Of a stretch of 64,000 nt of DNA, positions 38,641 through 46,730 are shown piece by piece. The notes below the pieces were generated by a model, which was not told the DNA's origin, made no database searches, and saw only the letters and a list, made by a program, of their open reading frames with translations. The position numbers were made by a program, and so were the translations under genes. Source of the DNA: Marinomonas sp. UCMA 3892 (GTDB lineage: Bacteria > Pseudomonadota > Gammaproteobacteria > Pseudomonadales > Marinomonadaceae); contig NZ_PTXN01000002.1 in the NCBI RefSeq assembly GCF_012726345.1, forward strand, positions 372,001 to 436,000, read 5' to 3'. Position 1 is the stretch's first letter, and every line of letters begins with the position of its first letter.

Positions 38641-39843
38641 TTAGCGATCTGAAACCTTGATCACTACCGCCATACCGGTATCCCCTGCGGCACACCCCGT
38701 AAATAAACCATAACCACCGCCAATCAGTGTTAACTCTTCAATCAGCTCAATAATGGCACGCATACCAGTTGGCCCTTGAGGATGTCCCCAAATCAAGGAA
38801 CAGCCGTAGTTGTTCATGGTCATCACATCTATGTCCATGGCTTTTGCAAAGGCCACATCGTTAACCGCAAATGGATTATGTGTTTTGATCGATTTAACTT
38901 GTTTAATATCGATACCCGCTACCGCAAGGGCGCGTTTTGCCGCTTCAATTGGCGCCGCAGGCATAAAGGCCAAATCGTCTCGGGCTTGCCCAAAACCCAA
39001 CACTTCAATCTTGATTTCTGGACGCGTGGTAAGAGAAGCCACATCCTCAGACCGGCAAAGAATTGCAGAAGCGTTACCATCAGCTGGGTGAGTTTGATTA
39101 CCGAACGTAATCACGCCACCTTCCTGAATCGGTTTCAGTTTTTGCAAACCCTCTAACGTCGTTGGAAACACACCTTCATCCCCTGTGATCACGGTTTCTT
39201 CTTTTTTGAAGTTGGCCGTTGGCACTGACAAAGGCAATGTCATGTAGCGTTTTTGAAAAGCTTGATCATCTTTTAATGCATCTTGATATTGCTCATAACG
39301 ACGGTAAGTGACTTCGTCCAATTCTTCTCGCGTAATATCAAAACGCTTGGCCACGTTTTCGCCAGTTTGCATCATGGAATGACCGCCTACACAATCGTTC
39401 ATCATGTTGTAGGTGACCTGATCTTCCGAAGCCCCTGCTGGCCCTTTGGCATTTGGGTAATAAATATGTGGGCCATTTGAACAACGATCGGCCGTTATCA
39501 AGAGAGAAACATTGGCCATACCGCAGACAATTTCTGATGCTGCGGCAAATAGACCACGAGCACTGGTAGCACACACTTGGTTCACCGCATGCCCCGCTGT
39601 ATTCACAGCACCAATTTCATACAAAGGCCAAGGTGCACCGTTAAAGGATTGATATTGGTTAACCGTCATCCCCAGCACACCAGAATCAAACACCTTGGGA
39701 TCGATGTTACGTTTTGCCAACTCGGCTTTCGCCACATGAGCGGCAAACTTCATTGAATGCAAATGCTGCAACGAACCTTGCCATTTGGTAAACGGCGTAC
39801 TCCAGTAAGCACCGTAAGGAATTTCTACATTCTTGATAGACAT
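38641..39843 (-). CDS. Thiolase-family acetyl-CoA acyltransferase
   Basis: Thiolase of 400 residues that should cleave a 3-ketoacyl-CoA to acetyl-CoA and a shortened acyl- or aroyl-CoA. The nucleophile is C91 in NQVCATSARG. The histidine-containing GHPQGPTGMR and the C-terminal GCAAGDTGMAV hold the other catalytic residues, and THNPFAVND lies before them. It is slightly divergent from the standard FadA pattern (ICGSGL-like region replaced), resembling thiolases of aromatic side-chain pathways (inference). It lies 33 bp after the CoA-transferase gene. Confidence 0.9.
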   Translation of the reverse strand: MSIKNVEIPYGAYWSTPFTKWQGSLQHLHSMKFAAHVAKAELAKRNIDPKVFDSGVLGMTVNQYQSFNGAPWPLYEIGAVNTAGHAVNQVCATSARGLFAAASEIVCGMANVSLLITADRCSNGPHIYYPNAKGPAGASEDQVTYNMMNDCVGGHSMMQTGENVAKRFDITREELDEVTYRRYEQYQDALKDDQAFQKRYMTLPLSVPTANFKKEETVITGDEGVFPTTLEGLQKLKPIQEGGVITFGNQTHPADGNASAILCRSEDVASLTTRPEIKIEVLGFGQARDDLAFMPAAPIEAAKRALAVAGIDIKQVKSIKTHNPFAVNDVAFAKAMDIDVMTMNNYGCSLIWGHPQGPTGMRAIIELIEELTLIGGGYGLFTGCAAGDTGMAVVIKVSDR

Positions 39844-39876
39844 AATATTTACTCTTTATTCTTGTTGTTATTTTAA

Positions 39877-41442
39877 CTATGGATTTGACGTTGCCATGAT
39901 GTCGCCCAAACCACCCCACTGCTCAGCAAAAATGGCGGCTGGCATGGTTTTAAGGTCATCAGCAATAATTGGGCGGAAAGCCATCATGCTTAGTACGTCT
40001 TTTTCCAAATCCAATCCAGGGGCAACTTCCGTAAGTACCATACCTTCCTGACGCAGCTCTAACACACAACGTTCGGTCACGAACACCACTGGCTGATGGT
40101 TTGCACGGGCAACCGCACCACTAAACGTAATGTGATCAACGGCTTCGACAAACTTCTGCACCTTGCCTTCTTCCAGTACTTTCATCTTGCCATTCTCGAA
40201 GCCAAGCTTAGCGCCATTCACCAAGGTACCGCAGAACACGACTTTTTTAGCGCTCTGGGAAATGTTGATAAAACCACCTGGTCCAACCACTTTAGGACCA
40301 AATTTACTGACGTTTAAGTTGCCTTCTTTATCCGCTTGAGCCAGTCCTAAGAACGCAATATCTAAACCACCGCCATCATAAAAATCGAACTGAGCTTCGT
40401 GCTCGATAATGGCATCCGCATTCCAAGCCGCACCAAAATCACCACCAGAAGCAGGAATACCGCCATAGGTACCCAGCTCTGTCGTTAGGGTGAATAAATG
40501 AGAAACCTTTTCTTCTGCGGCAATCGCGGCCACACCATCTGGCATACCAATACCAAGGTTGACCATGACATTGGCTTTTAACTCCATGGCGGCACGACGA
40601 GCAATCACCTTGCGGTCGCTAAATGGCATAGGCGGTAACGCATTTAATGGCACACGAGAGTTACCGGCTAACCCTGGGTTATAGGTTGTTGTGATGGTTT
40701 GTTTGTGATCTTCGGCTGGAGCGACCGTAACGTAATCCACCAATACGCCCGGCACTTTGACTTCTTTTGGATGAATGGAGTGACGCTCAGCAATGTATTT
40801 CACCTGCGCAATGACAATCCCACCACTGTTTTTAGCCGCCTGCGCCATAGGCAGTATTTCCGCCAACATCGCTTCTTCTTCTACCGATAAGTTACCGTCT
40901 TCATCAGCTGTGGTGGCGCGAATCACTACAACATCTAATGGAAACTTTTTATATAGCAGCCATTCTTCATCTTCAATTTCGATGCGCTTGACTAAATCTT
41001 CCGTAGTTAATGAAGTGACTTTGCCGCCGCTAATTAAGGGATCAACATAAGTTCCCATGCCCACTTTGGTGATTACACCCGGTTTATTCCCTGCAATCTG
41101 ACGCCACATGGTGGTCAGTACGCCTTGGGGTAAAAGGTAGGCTTCAATAGCATTGTCTGTGATCATCTGCGCCATTTTTGGTGCTTGACCAGTATGACCT
41201 GAGATTAAACGCTTCACTAAATTCGGGTACGCCATGTGCGACATGCCAGCGTCTTTGCCATCACCACAACCACAGTCATGGATAAGAGTTAATTGCTGCG
41301 GATGACCGGTTTCTTTAAAACGCAGCTCAACGGCTTTAGCCACAGCTTCGGCAAAATAAGACATACCCACAGTTGACCAAGCAACATTGGCGCCATCAGG
41401 AATCAAATTAGCGGCTTGCGCTAGGGAAATAACCTTACTCAT
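39877..41442 (-). CDS. Acyl-CoA:acetate CoA-transferase (fused alpha-beta, YdiF type)
   Basis: Family I CoA-transferase of 521 residues from the ATG with GAGGG at five bases. Fused alpha (about 1-265) and beta (about 285-520) halves are shown by GANVAWSTVGMSYFAEAVAKA and LGIGMPDGVAAIAAE. The catalytic glutamate is E322 in TTELGTYGG, and DIAFLGLAQADKEGNLNVSKFG follows. It can activate an acid with acetyl-CoA, or recover CoA, and heads the catabolic operon, 88 bp from a GTTG-N7-CAAC site. Confidence 0.92.
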   Translation of the reverse strand: MSKVISLAQAANLIPDGANVAWSTVGMSYFAEAVAKAVELRFKETGHPQQLTLIHDCGCGDGKDAGMSHMAYPNLVKRLISGHTGQAPKMAQMITDNAIEAYLLPQGVLTTMWRQIAGNKPGVITKVGMGTYVDPLISGGKVTSLTTEDLVKRIEIEDEEWLLYKKFPLDVVVIRATTADEDGNLSVEEEAMLAEILPMAQAAKNSGGIVIAQVKYIAERHSIHPKEVKVPGVLVDYVTVAPAEDHKQTITTTYNPGLAGNSRVPLNALPPMPFSDRKVIARRAAMELKANVMVNLGIGMPDGVAAIAAEEKVSHLFTLTTELGTYGGIPASGGDFGAAWNADAIIEHEAQFDFYDGGGLDIAFLGLAQADKEGNLNVSKFGPKVVGPGGFINISQSAKKVVFCGTLVNGAKLGFENGKMKVLEEGKVQKFVEAVDHITFSGAVARANHQPVVFVTERCVLELRQEGMVLTEVAPGLDLEKDVLSMMAFRPIIADDLKTMPAAIFAEQWGGLGDIMATSNP

Positions 41443-41540
41443 TTTTACCCTCACATCTCTTTTACTTATTTGGTTAATCGGGGTTTAGTTAGTTGGGCTT
41501 TTGTTTATGGGCGTTACTTTAATTTATTAAGAATAATTAT

Positions 41541-41555
41541 GTTGTACACCACAAC
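41541..41555. promoter_or_regulatory. GTTG-N7-CAAC site 1 (catabolic operon promoter)
   Basis: GTTGTACACCACAAC lies in the 337-bp divergent gap between the CoA-transferase operon and the first binding-protein gene. The same GTTG-N7-CAAC half-site pattern and spacing occur before both binding-protein genes, so this is proposed as an operator of the local MarR-type regulator (inference). Confidence 0.5.
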
Positions 41556-41594
41556 TATTTTTTTTACAAACATTTTATCTGGCCATTACTTTTT

Positions 41595-41623
41595 TTGAAT
41601 ACCTTGGGTGAAAATTAAATAAA
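41595..41623 (+). promoter_or_regulatory. Candidate promoter of first TRAP binding protein
   Basis: TTGAAT (41595-41600), 17 bases, AATAAA (41618-41623). The -10 is weak, but the equivalent in copy 2 is TATAAA with the same spacing. Confidence 0.4.
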
Positions 41624-41630
41624 TACAAAT

Positions 41631-41645
41631 GTTGAAAACAACAAC
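41631..41645. promoter_or_regulatory. GTTG-N7-CAAC site 2
   Basis: GTTGAAAACAACAAC begins eight bases after the candidate -10, a typical position for a repressor that blocks the transcription start. Confidence 0.5.
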
Positions 41646-41791
41646 AATTTATGTGAAAAACAAACTATTGTTTAGAGGGGAATCAGAAAGGCAGCCAGAT
41701 AAATACCATAACTGGTTATGCTAAAAGCTTGTAAAACGACTGATTGAATGAAAAGAGCACTATTAATAACAATAAAATCAAAGGTGAAAAA

Positions 41792-42826
41792 ATGAAAAAA
41801 ATCCAACTAGCAGGCTTAGCGTTAATAGCTGGCTCAATGTTATCTACAACTGCTTTCGCAGCAGAGGCTGAATATAATCTCAAGCTGCATCACTTCCTTC
41901 CGCCTATGTCTATGGCCCATACCCAATTTCTTGAGCCTTGGGCTAAAAAAGTAGAAGCAGATTCAAATGGTCGAATTAAAATAGATGTCTATCCTGCAAT
42001 GCAGCTGGGTGGTAAAGCTCCGCAATTGTTTGACCAAGTGAGAAAAGGCATTGTCGATATATCTTGGACTGTAGCTGGCTACACTCCTGGCCGCTTTCCT
42101 AAAATGACATCCTTTGAGCTTCCTTTCATTCCAGGCACAGCCAAAGCTACAAGCATGGCCTTGCAAGAATACGCAGAAACAGAAATGCAAAATGAGTTAA
42201 AAGATGTGCATTTAATTGCTACTCATACCCATGCTCCCGGATCTTTTCATTCCAGGGACAAAGCCATTAAGACATTAGAAGATATAAAAGGGCTAAAGGT
42301 AAGAGCGCCAAACAAAGTCATGTCAGATGCATTTAACACAATTGGTGCAAACACAATATTTCTACCAGTAACTGAAATGCCAAGTGCTCTATCAAAAGGC
42401 GTAATCGACGTCGCAGTACTGCCATATGAAGTGGTTCTACCAACAAAAATTTATGAGCTAGTTAAACATCATACCGAATTTAAAGGGGCTGGCTTATATG
42501 CCAACACCTTCATATTCTCTATGAACAAAGATCTCTATGACAACATGCCAGCAGATTTGCAGAAGGTTATCGATGACAATTCAGGTATTACGTTAGCCGG
42601 ACATATTGGTGATTTGTTTGATAACTATGAAGTCTTTGCTCGTAAATACGCAGTTGACCAAGGCAACAGCTTCGATTACATCGAAGGTGCAGAACACCAA
42701 CGCTGGGAAAAGGCTATGGCTCCTGTGACAGAGCAGTGGCTTCAAGATATGAACAAGGATGGCTATGATGGCCAGCGCCTTCTAGATAAAACTAAATCAC
42801 TTATCAAAAAGTATAGCAATTTTTAA
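41792..42826 (+). CDS. TRAP transporter solute-binding protein, DctP family (paralog 1)
   Basis: Periplasmic binding protein of 344 residues. The ATG follows AAAGGTGAAAAA; an earlier TTG frame from 41744 is not supported. A signal peptide ends about residue 23 (TTAFAAEA). The family segments are YNLKLHHFLPPMSMAHTQF, VYPAMQLGG and the ligand-carboxylate-binding arginine in LKVRAPNKVMSDAF. It is a close paralog of the gene 290 bp downstream. It ends in its own terminator, so it is probably transcribed alone. Related binding proteins take aromatic or organic acids. Confidence 0.94.
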   Translation: MKKIQLAGLALIAGSMLSTTAFAAEAEYNLKLHHFLPPMSMAHTQFLEPWAKKVEADSNGRIKIDVYPAMQLGGKAPQLFDQVRKGIVDISWTVAGYTPGRFPKMTSFELPFIPGTAKATSMALQEYAETEMQNELKDVHLIATHTHAPGSFHSRDKAIKTLEDIKGLKVRAPNKVMSDAFNTIGANTIFLPVTEMPSALSKGVIDVAVLPYEVVLPTKIYELVKHHTEFKGAGLYANTFIFSMNKDLYDNMPADLQKVIDDNSGITLAGHIGDLFDNYEVFARKYAVDQGNSFDYIEGAEHQRWEKAMAPVTEQWLQDMNKDGYDGQRLLDKTKSLIKKYSNF

Positions 42827-42868
42827 ACAATACGTTTATTACAGGATAAAACAGCAACTACCAACATG

Positions 42869-42902
42869 AAGTGCTCTTTTCTAGAGCACTTTTTAACTTT
42901 TT
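42869..42902 (+). terminator. Rho-independent terminator after paralog 1
   Basis: AAGTGCTC-ttttcta-GAGCACTT followed by TTTT and more T shortly after. It separates the first binding-protein gene from the second. Confidence 0.88.
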
Positions 42903-42919
42903 AATTGGGAATGTTTTTT

Positions 42920-42948
42920 TTGAATACCTTGGGTGAAAAATCTATAAA
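42920..42948 (+). promoter_or_regulatory. Candidate promoter of the SBP2-DctQM operon
   Basis: TTGAAT (42920-42925), 17 bases, TATAAA (42943-42948). Both elements and the spacing fit a sigma-70 promoter. The palindrome at 42956 would cover the start point. Confidence 0.55.
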
Positions 42949-42955
42949 TACGATT

Positions 42956-42970
42956 GTTGAAAAGCACAAC
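42956..42970. promoter_or_regulatory. GTTG-N7-CAAC site 3
   Basis: GTTGAAAAGCACAAC, embedded in TTGTTG...CAACAA, so its arms extend to six bases. It sits seven bases after the -10 of the second binding-protein operon. Confidence 0.5.
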
Positions 42971-43114
42971 AATTTATGTCACAAAGGATATAGTTTTTAA
43001 GAATGAGCAGTAACAGCCCCTCAAAATGACATTGTATTTAGCAATTATGGAAGGTTGCGAAATGTCATTAGAAATAACAAAAAACACTTAATAAAAAAAA
43101 TAAAGGTGATAAAA

Positions 43115-44152
43115 ATGAAAAAGTTCACACTACAAAGCTTGGCATTAATTGCAGGCACTATCATGTCAATCAATGCCATTGCTGCAGAGCCTGAATACAC
43201 CTTCAAGCTTCATCACATGCTCCCTCCTGTGTCTAACGCACACACCAACATTCTTCAGCCCTGGGCAAATAAAGTCGAAGCTGAATCCAATGGCCGTATT
43301 AAAATTGATATCTACCCAGCCATGCAATTAGGTGGCAAACCACCACAGCTTTTTGATCAAGTTCGTAAAGGCGTTGTCGATATCACCTGGACTGTTGGTG
43401 GTTATACCCCTGGCCGATTCCCAAAAGCGACAGTATTTGAATTACCTTTTGTTCCGCAAAACGCTCGTATCACGAGTATGGCAATACAAGAATATGCAGA
43501 AAAAGAAATGCAAGACGAACTAAAAGACGTTCATCTGCTTGCCATGCACACTCACTTCCCAGGTTCGCTTCATTCTCGTGATAAAGACATCAAATCACTT
43601 GAAGACCTTAAAGGCCTAAAAGTTCGTGCGCCAAACAAAATGATGGCTGACATCTTCAGCCAACTAGGTGCTAATACTATTTTCATGCCAGTACCAAGCA
43701 TGCCGAGCGCCCTCTCAAAAGGCGTTATTGATGTAACAACACTACCTTTCGAAGTAGTTAAACCGCTCAAAATTGAAGAATTAGCCCCCCATCACACAGT
43801 GTTTAAAGGTGATCACGGTTTTTATACTCAGTTCTTCATTTTCGCAATGAATAATGATTCATATGCCAAGCTTCCAGAAGATTTAAAAGCTGTAATAGAT
43901 CGTAACTCTGGCGTTAATTTAGCGGGCTTCTTCGGTGATGCATACGATGCTTATGAAATTGGGGCTCATGGTGATGCAGTAAAACGCGGCAATACGTTCA
44001 ACACAATTGAGGGTGCTGAGTTTGATCGCTGGAAAGAAAAATTTGCTCCTGTCACTGAACAATGGTTAAAAGAAATGAACGCTGACGGTTATGATGGACA
44101 GCGCTTATTAGACGAAGCCAATGCTCTTATCAAAAAGTATGAAAACTTCTAA
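43115..44152 (+). CDS. TRAP transporter solute-binding protein, DctP family (paralog 2)
   Basis: Periplasmic binding protein of 345 residues. The ATG follows AAAGGTGATAAAA. A signal peptide ends about residue 23 (NAIAAEP). Segments YTFKLHHMLPPVSNAHTN, IYPAMQLGGKPPQLFDQVRK and LKVRAPNKMMADIFSQLGAN match paralog 1 almost throughout. The differences cluster around the middle and C-terminal half (for example KPLKIEELAPHH against PTKIYELVKHH), where ligand contacts could change. dctQ begins 33 bp later, so this copy is the one that belongs to the transport operon. Confidence 0.95.
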   Translation: MKKFTLQSLALIAGTIMSINAIAAEPEYTFKLHHMLPPVSNAHTNILQPWANKVEAESNGRIKIDIYPAMQLGGKPPQLFDQVRKGVVDITWTVGGYTPGRFPKATVFELPFVPQNARITSMAIQEYAEKEMQDELKDVHLLAMHTHFPGSLHSRDKDIKSLEDLKGLKVRAPNKMMADIFSQLGANTIFMPVPSMPSALSKGVIDVTTLPFEVVKPLKIEELAPHHTVFKGDHGFYTQFFIFAMNNDSYAKLPEDLKAVIDRNSGVNLAGFFGDAYDAYEIGAHGDAVKRGNTFNTIEGAEFDRWKEKFAPVTEQWLKEMNADGYDGQRLLDEANALIKKYENF

Positions 44153-44185
44153 GCCATTCCGATACCGTACGTAGGATGATTTAAC

Positions 44186-44689
44186 ATGATACGTTTTACT
44201 ACCGACTTAAAGCGCTCTTCCCTAGGGCGCATCTCGGACATATTAGCAATGACAGGTGGGGTTATCATGTTAATGGTAGCGGCGGTTACCGTCGCTAGCA
44301 TTATAGGTCGAACCACTATAGGACAATCAATAGAGGGAGATTATGAAATCACAGAGATGGGCCTAGCCATGGCCATTTTTCTTTTTCTGCCTACTTGTTA
44401 CATACGTAGAGGCCACGTCATTGTTGACTTATTTACGGCTAACTGCAAACAAAGCACCTTGCTCACTTTAGAAATAATTAGTGACATAGTGTTTACTATT
44501 GTTTCCTTTACTTTTGCTTATCGTATGAGTCTGAGCGGTATAGAAGCAAAAGAATATTTAGAGCAAAGCATGCTACTTGAACTCCCCACTTGGTGGACTT
44601 TTATTGTTGGCGTCATTTCAATGACACTATGCGGTTTATGCGGTCTATATCGCTTGTTCGCAACACTTCGTGGAGGTAGTCATGAGTAA
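44186..44689 (+). CDS. dctQ: TRAP transporter small permease (DctQ)
   Basis: Four-helix membrane subunit of 167 residues. It shows the DctQ features: first helix (about 25-48), EITEMGLAMAIFLFLPTCYIRRGHVIVDLF in the centre, and a final helix near TWWTFIVGVISMTLCGLC. It links the binding protein to the large channel subunit. dctM overlaps its stop by eight bases. Confidence 0.93.
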   Translation: MIRFTTDLKRSSLGRISDILAMTGGVIMLMVAAVTVASIIGRTTIGQSIEGDYEITEMGLAMAIFLFLPTCYIRRGHVIVDLFTANCKQSTLLTLEIISDIVFTIVSFTFAYRMSLSGIEAKEYLEQSMLLELPTWWTFIVGVISMTLCGLCGLYRLFATLRGGSHE

Positions 44690-46001
44690 TATCGAATTGG
44701 CCTTTTTAATGATGGCTGTGCTGATGGTCTTAATGAGCATCCGCATCCCGATTGCATTATCTATGTTAGTGTGTGGTGCATTTGGTTACGCCATGATAGG
44801 TGGCTTCCCTGCTCTATTAGAATATTTAGGCACGGCGCCAGTATCAAAATTCTCCAGCTATGATCTATCGGTCGTCCCTCTTTTCCTGCTTATGGGCGAG
44901 CTGGCAACGCGTTCAGGTATTACAGCAGAACTATTTAGAACCTGTAATACTTGGATTGGCCGTCAACGTGGTGGTATTGCCATGGCCGCTATTGCAGGTT
45001 GTGCAGCTTTTGGGGCTATTTGTGGATCATCATTAGCAACCGCATCCACTATGGGAAAAGTGGCTCTTCCTGAAATGAAGCGACTCAATTATTCTGGCAG
45101 CCTTGCTGCTGGGGCACTCGCGGCAGGTGGAACACTGGGAATTTTGATTCCACCCTCAATGGTACTAATCATCTTTGCGGTACTGACTGAGCAAAATATT
45201 TCGAAAATGTTTATCGCTGCCTTTGTACCAGGCTTTTTAGCAGCAGGCGGTTATATTCTTGCCATTGCTATTTATGTGCGTATTTATCCTGAAGCTGGCC
45301 CACGCGGTGAAAAAACCACCTTTGCGCAAAAGATAAAATCTACCAAAGACGTTTGGCACATTACAGGGATTTTTCTCATTGTATTGGGCGGTATCTATCT
45401 AGGGATTTTCACTCCTACTGAGGCCGCATCTGTTGGTGTTATTTTGACAGCAATCCTAGCATTCACTCATGGCAAAATGCGCCTAGATGGTTTGCTAGTC
45501 TGTCTTATGAAAACGGCCGTATCTTCTGCAATGATCTTTTTCATTGTATTGGGCGCGGATCTTTTTAGTGTCTTTATCGCGCTTTCAAGATTACCAGACT
45601 TGGGTGTGGAGCTTATTCAAAACTCCGGGCTTTCGCCTTATACCATCTTAGTCGTCATGCTTTTAACCTATTTGGTTATGGGTTGTTTCTTAGACAGCTT
45701 AGCAATGATATTACTAACAATTCCAATCTACTTCCCAATGATTATGGCAATGGATTTTGGTATACCTCCGGCAGACTTAGGCATTTGGTTTGGTATACTC
45801 GCCTTGATCGTGGTTGAAGTAGGGCTAATCACTCCCCCTGTTGGTATGAACGTATTTATCATTAAGTCGTTTGATGATTCCTTGAAGCTGAAAGAATGCT
45901 TTAAAGGCGTAATTCCCTTCTTAATATCTGACTTTGTCAGGGTAGCCTTGTTAGTACTTTTCCCAAGTATCACCCTCGGACTGGTCCACCTAATTGCCTA
46001 A
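44682..46001 (+). CDS. dctM: TRAP transporter large permease (DctM)
   Basis: Main transport subunit of 439 residues with about 12-14 helices. The ATG has GGAGG at five bases and overlaps dctQ. Family motifs include FGAICGSSLATASTMGKVALPEMKR, AAGGTLGILIPPSMVLI, IFTPTEAASVG and LITPPVGMNVFIIKS. It completes a SBP2-DctQ-DctM tripartite system for solute uptake with sodium or proton coupling. Confidence 0.96.
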   Translation: MSNIELAFLMMAVLMVLMSIRIPIALSMLVCGAFGYAMIGGFPALLEYLGTAPVSKFSSYDLSVVPLFLLMGELATRSGITAELFRTCNTWIGRQRGGIAMAAIAGCAAFGAICGSSLATASTMGKVALPEMKRLNYSGSLAAGALAAGGTLGILIPPSMVLIIFAVLTEQNISKMFIAAFVPGFLAAGGYILAIAIYVRIYPEAGPRGEKTTFAQKIKSTKDVWHITGIFLIVLGGIYLGIFTPTEAASVGVILTAILAFTHGKMRLDGLLVCLMKTAVSSAMIFFIVLGADLFSVFIALSRLPDLGVELIQNSGLSPYTILVVMLLTYLVMGCFLDSLAMILLTIPIYFPMIMAMDFGIPPADLGIWFGILALIVVEVGLITPPVGMNVFIIKSFDDSLKLKECFKGVIPFLISDFVRVALLVLFPSITLGLVHLIA

Positions 46002-46008
46002 TAAAACT

Positions 46009-46042
46009 CCAAAAGAGCTGGTATTTCCACCAGCTCTTTTGG
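46009..46042 (+). terminator. Strong hairpin after dctM
   Basis: CCAAAAGAGCTGG and CCAGCTCTTTTGG form a 13-bp stem with an eight-base loop. There is no long T tract after it, but stem strength and position after dctM suggest a terminator. Confidence 0.75.
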
Positions 46043-46141
46043 CTATTTTAAGATATAGAAAAAACGAAATAGTTTAGCATTACACCAAATTAGCATTTTT
46101 ATATTACAATGCTGGTTCATATGACTAAAAATGAGACTTAC

Positions 46142-46600
46142 ATGGCAGACGATACAAAAAAAACAGACCAAGCAGTAGACTTTGGAATACTAAATAACTT
46201 AGTTGGTTATCGCCTACGCCGCGCCCAAATGAACTTCTTCAGCAAATTTTCTGAAGTCTGTTCTGATCTCGGTATTAGCCCAGGTTTATTTGCAATTATC
46301 GCCATAGTAGAACGTAACCCAGGGTTAACTCAAACTGCGGTAGCTCAAGCACTTGGCAATGACAGATCTGCTATGGTTGCAGCGGTCGACAAATTAGAAA
46401 AAATGGACATTCTCGAACGCCGCCCAGCTATCAATGATCGTCGTTCTTATGCTTTGTTTATGACCAAAAAAGGTGAGAAGTTTTTCTTAACTCTAAGCGA
46501 ACGCGTTATGGAACATGAACAAATCATGGCAGCACGTTTAGAAGGCGATAATGAACTAGATTGGTTACTAAAGACGCTAGATACCTTGTCTCATGGCTAA
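46142..46600 (+). CDS. MarR-family transcriptional regulator
   Basis: Winged-helix regulator of 152 residues. The DNA-binding domain (about 40-110) contains ISPGLFAIIAIVERNPGLTQ, AVAQALGNDRSAMVAAVDKLE and ERRPAINDRRSYALF, the wing. The DRSAMV recognition helix and overall form resemble the FerR/CouR-like regulators of hydroxycinnamate genes (from memory). Starts at 46109 and 46121 are open but lack ribosome sites; 46142 is preferred. It is the last gene of the locus and the best candidate to bind the GTTG-N7-CAAC sites, probably released by an acyl-CoA intermediate (inference). Confidence 0.88.
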   Translation: MADDTKKTDQAVDFGILNNLVGYRLRRAQMNFFSKFSEVCSDLGISPGLFAIIAIVERNPGLTQTAVAQALGNDRSAMVAAVDKLEKMDILERRPAINDRRSYALFMTKKGEKFFLTLSERVMEHEQIMAARLEGDNELDWLLKTLDTLSHG

Positions 46601-46675
46601 GGTTATTCTTGAAATCTAAAGTGCTGCGAAAGCTATCCGATTTAAACACGGCCTATTTTAAATATTGTTACTGAT

Positions 46676-46716
46676 AAAAATAGCCTGATCATTATGTGAT
46701 GATCAGGCTATTTTTT
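46676..46716. terminator. Bidirectional terminator between marR and hybrid kinase
   Basis: AAAAATAGCCTGATCA pairs with TGATCAGGCTATTTTTT. It serves the plus-strand regulator and the minus-strand kinase. Confidence 0.9.
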
Positions 46717-46730
46717 AATGCATCAACTAA

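Larger units (their letters stand above)
41590..41654 (+). repeat. 65-bp duplicated promoter block, copy 1
   Basis: From the T7GAATACCTTGGGTGAAAA stretch to AATTTATGT the sequence aligns base-for-base with 42915-42979 over 65 positions, with a small number of mismatches and no gaps. It contains a promoter-like TTGAAT-N17-AATAAA and operator site 2. It precedes a gene paralogous to the one behind copy 2, so the gene was duplicated with its control region. Confidence 0.8.
42915..42979 (+). repeat. 65-bp duplicated promoter block, copy 2
   Basis: Ungapped match to 41590-41654. It carries a better promoter than copy 1 and the third GTTG-N7-CAAC site at the same offset, just upstream of the second binding-protein gene. 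Confidence 0.8.

Noticed and set aside
38776..39156. 126-codon open frame on the plus strand
   Set aside because: Antisense to the thiolase gene, whose own frame has clear catalytic motifs.
41744..41792. Longer N-terminus for the first TRAP binding protein
   Set aside because: A TTG start would place 16 polar residues before the signal peptide; the ATG with AAAGGTG upstream is better.
46043..46141. GTTG-N7-CAAC autoregulatory site before marR
   Set aside because: I read the gap and found no copy of the motif, so autoregulation by it is not claimed.
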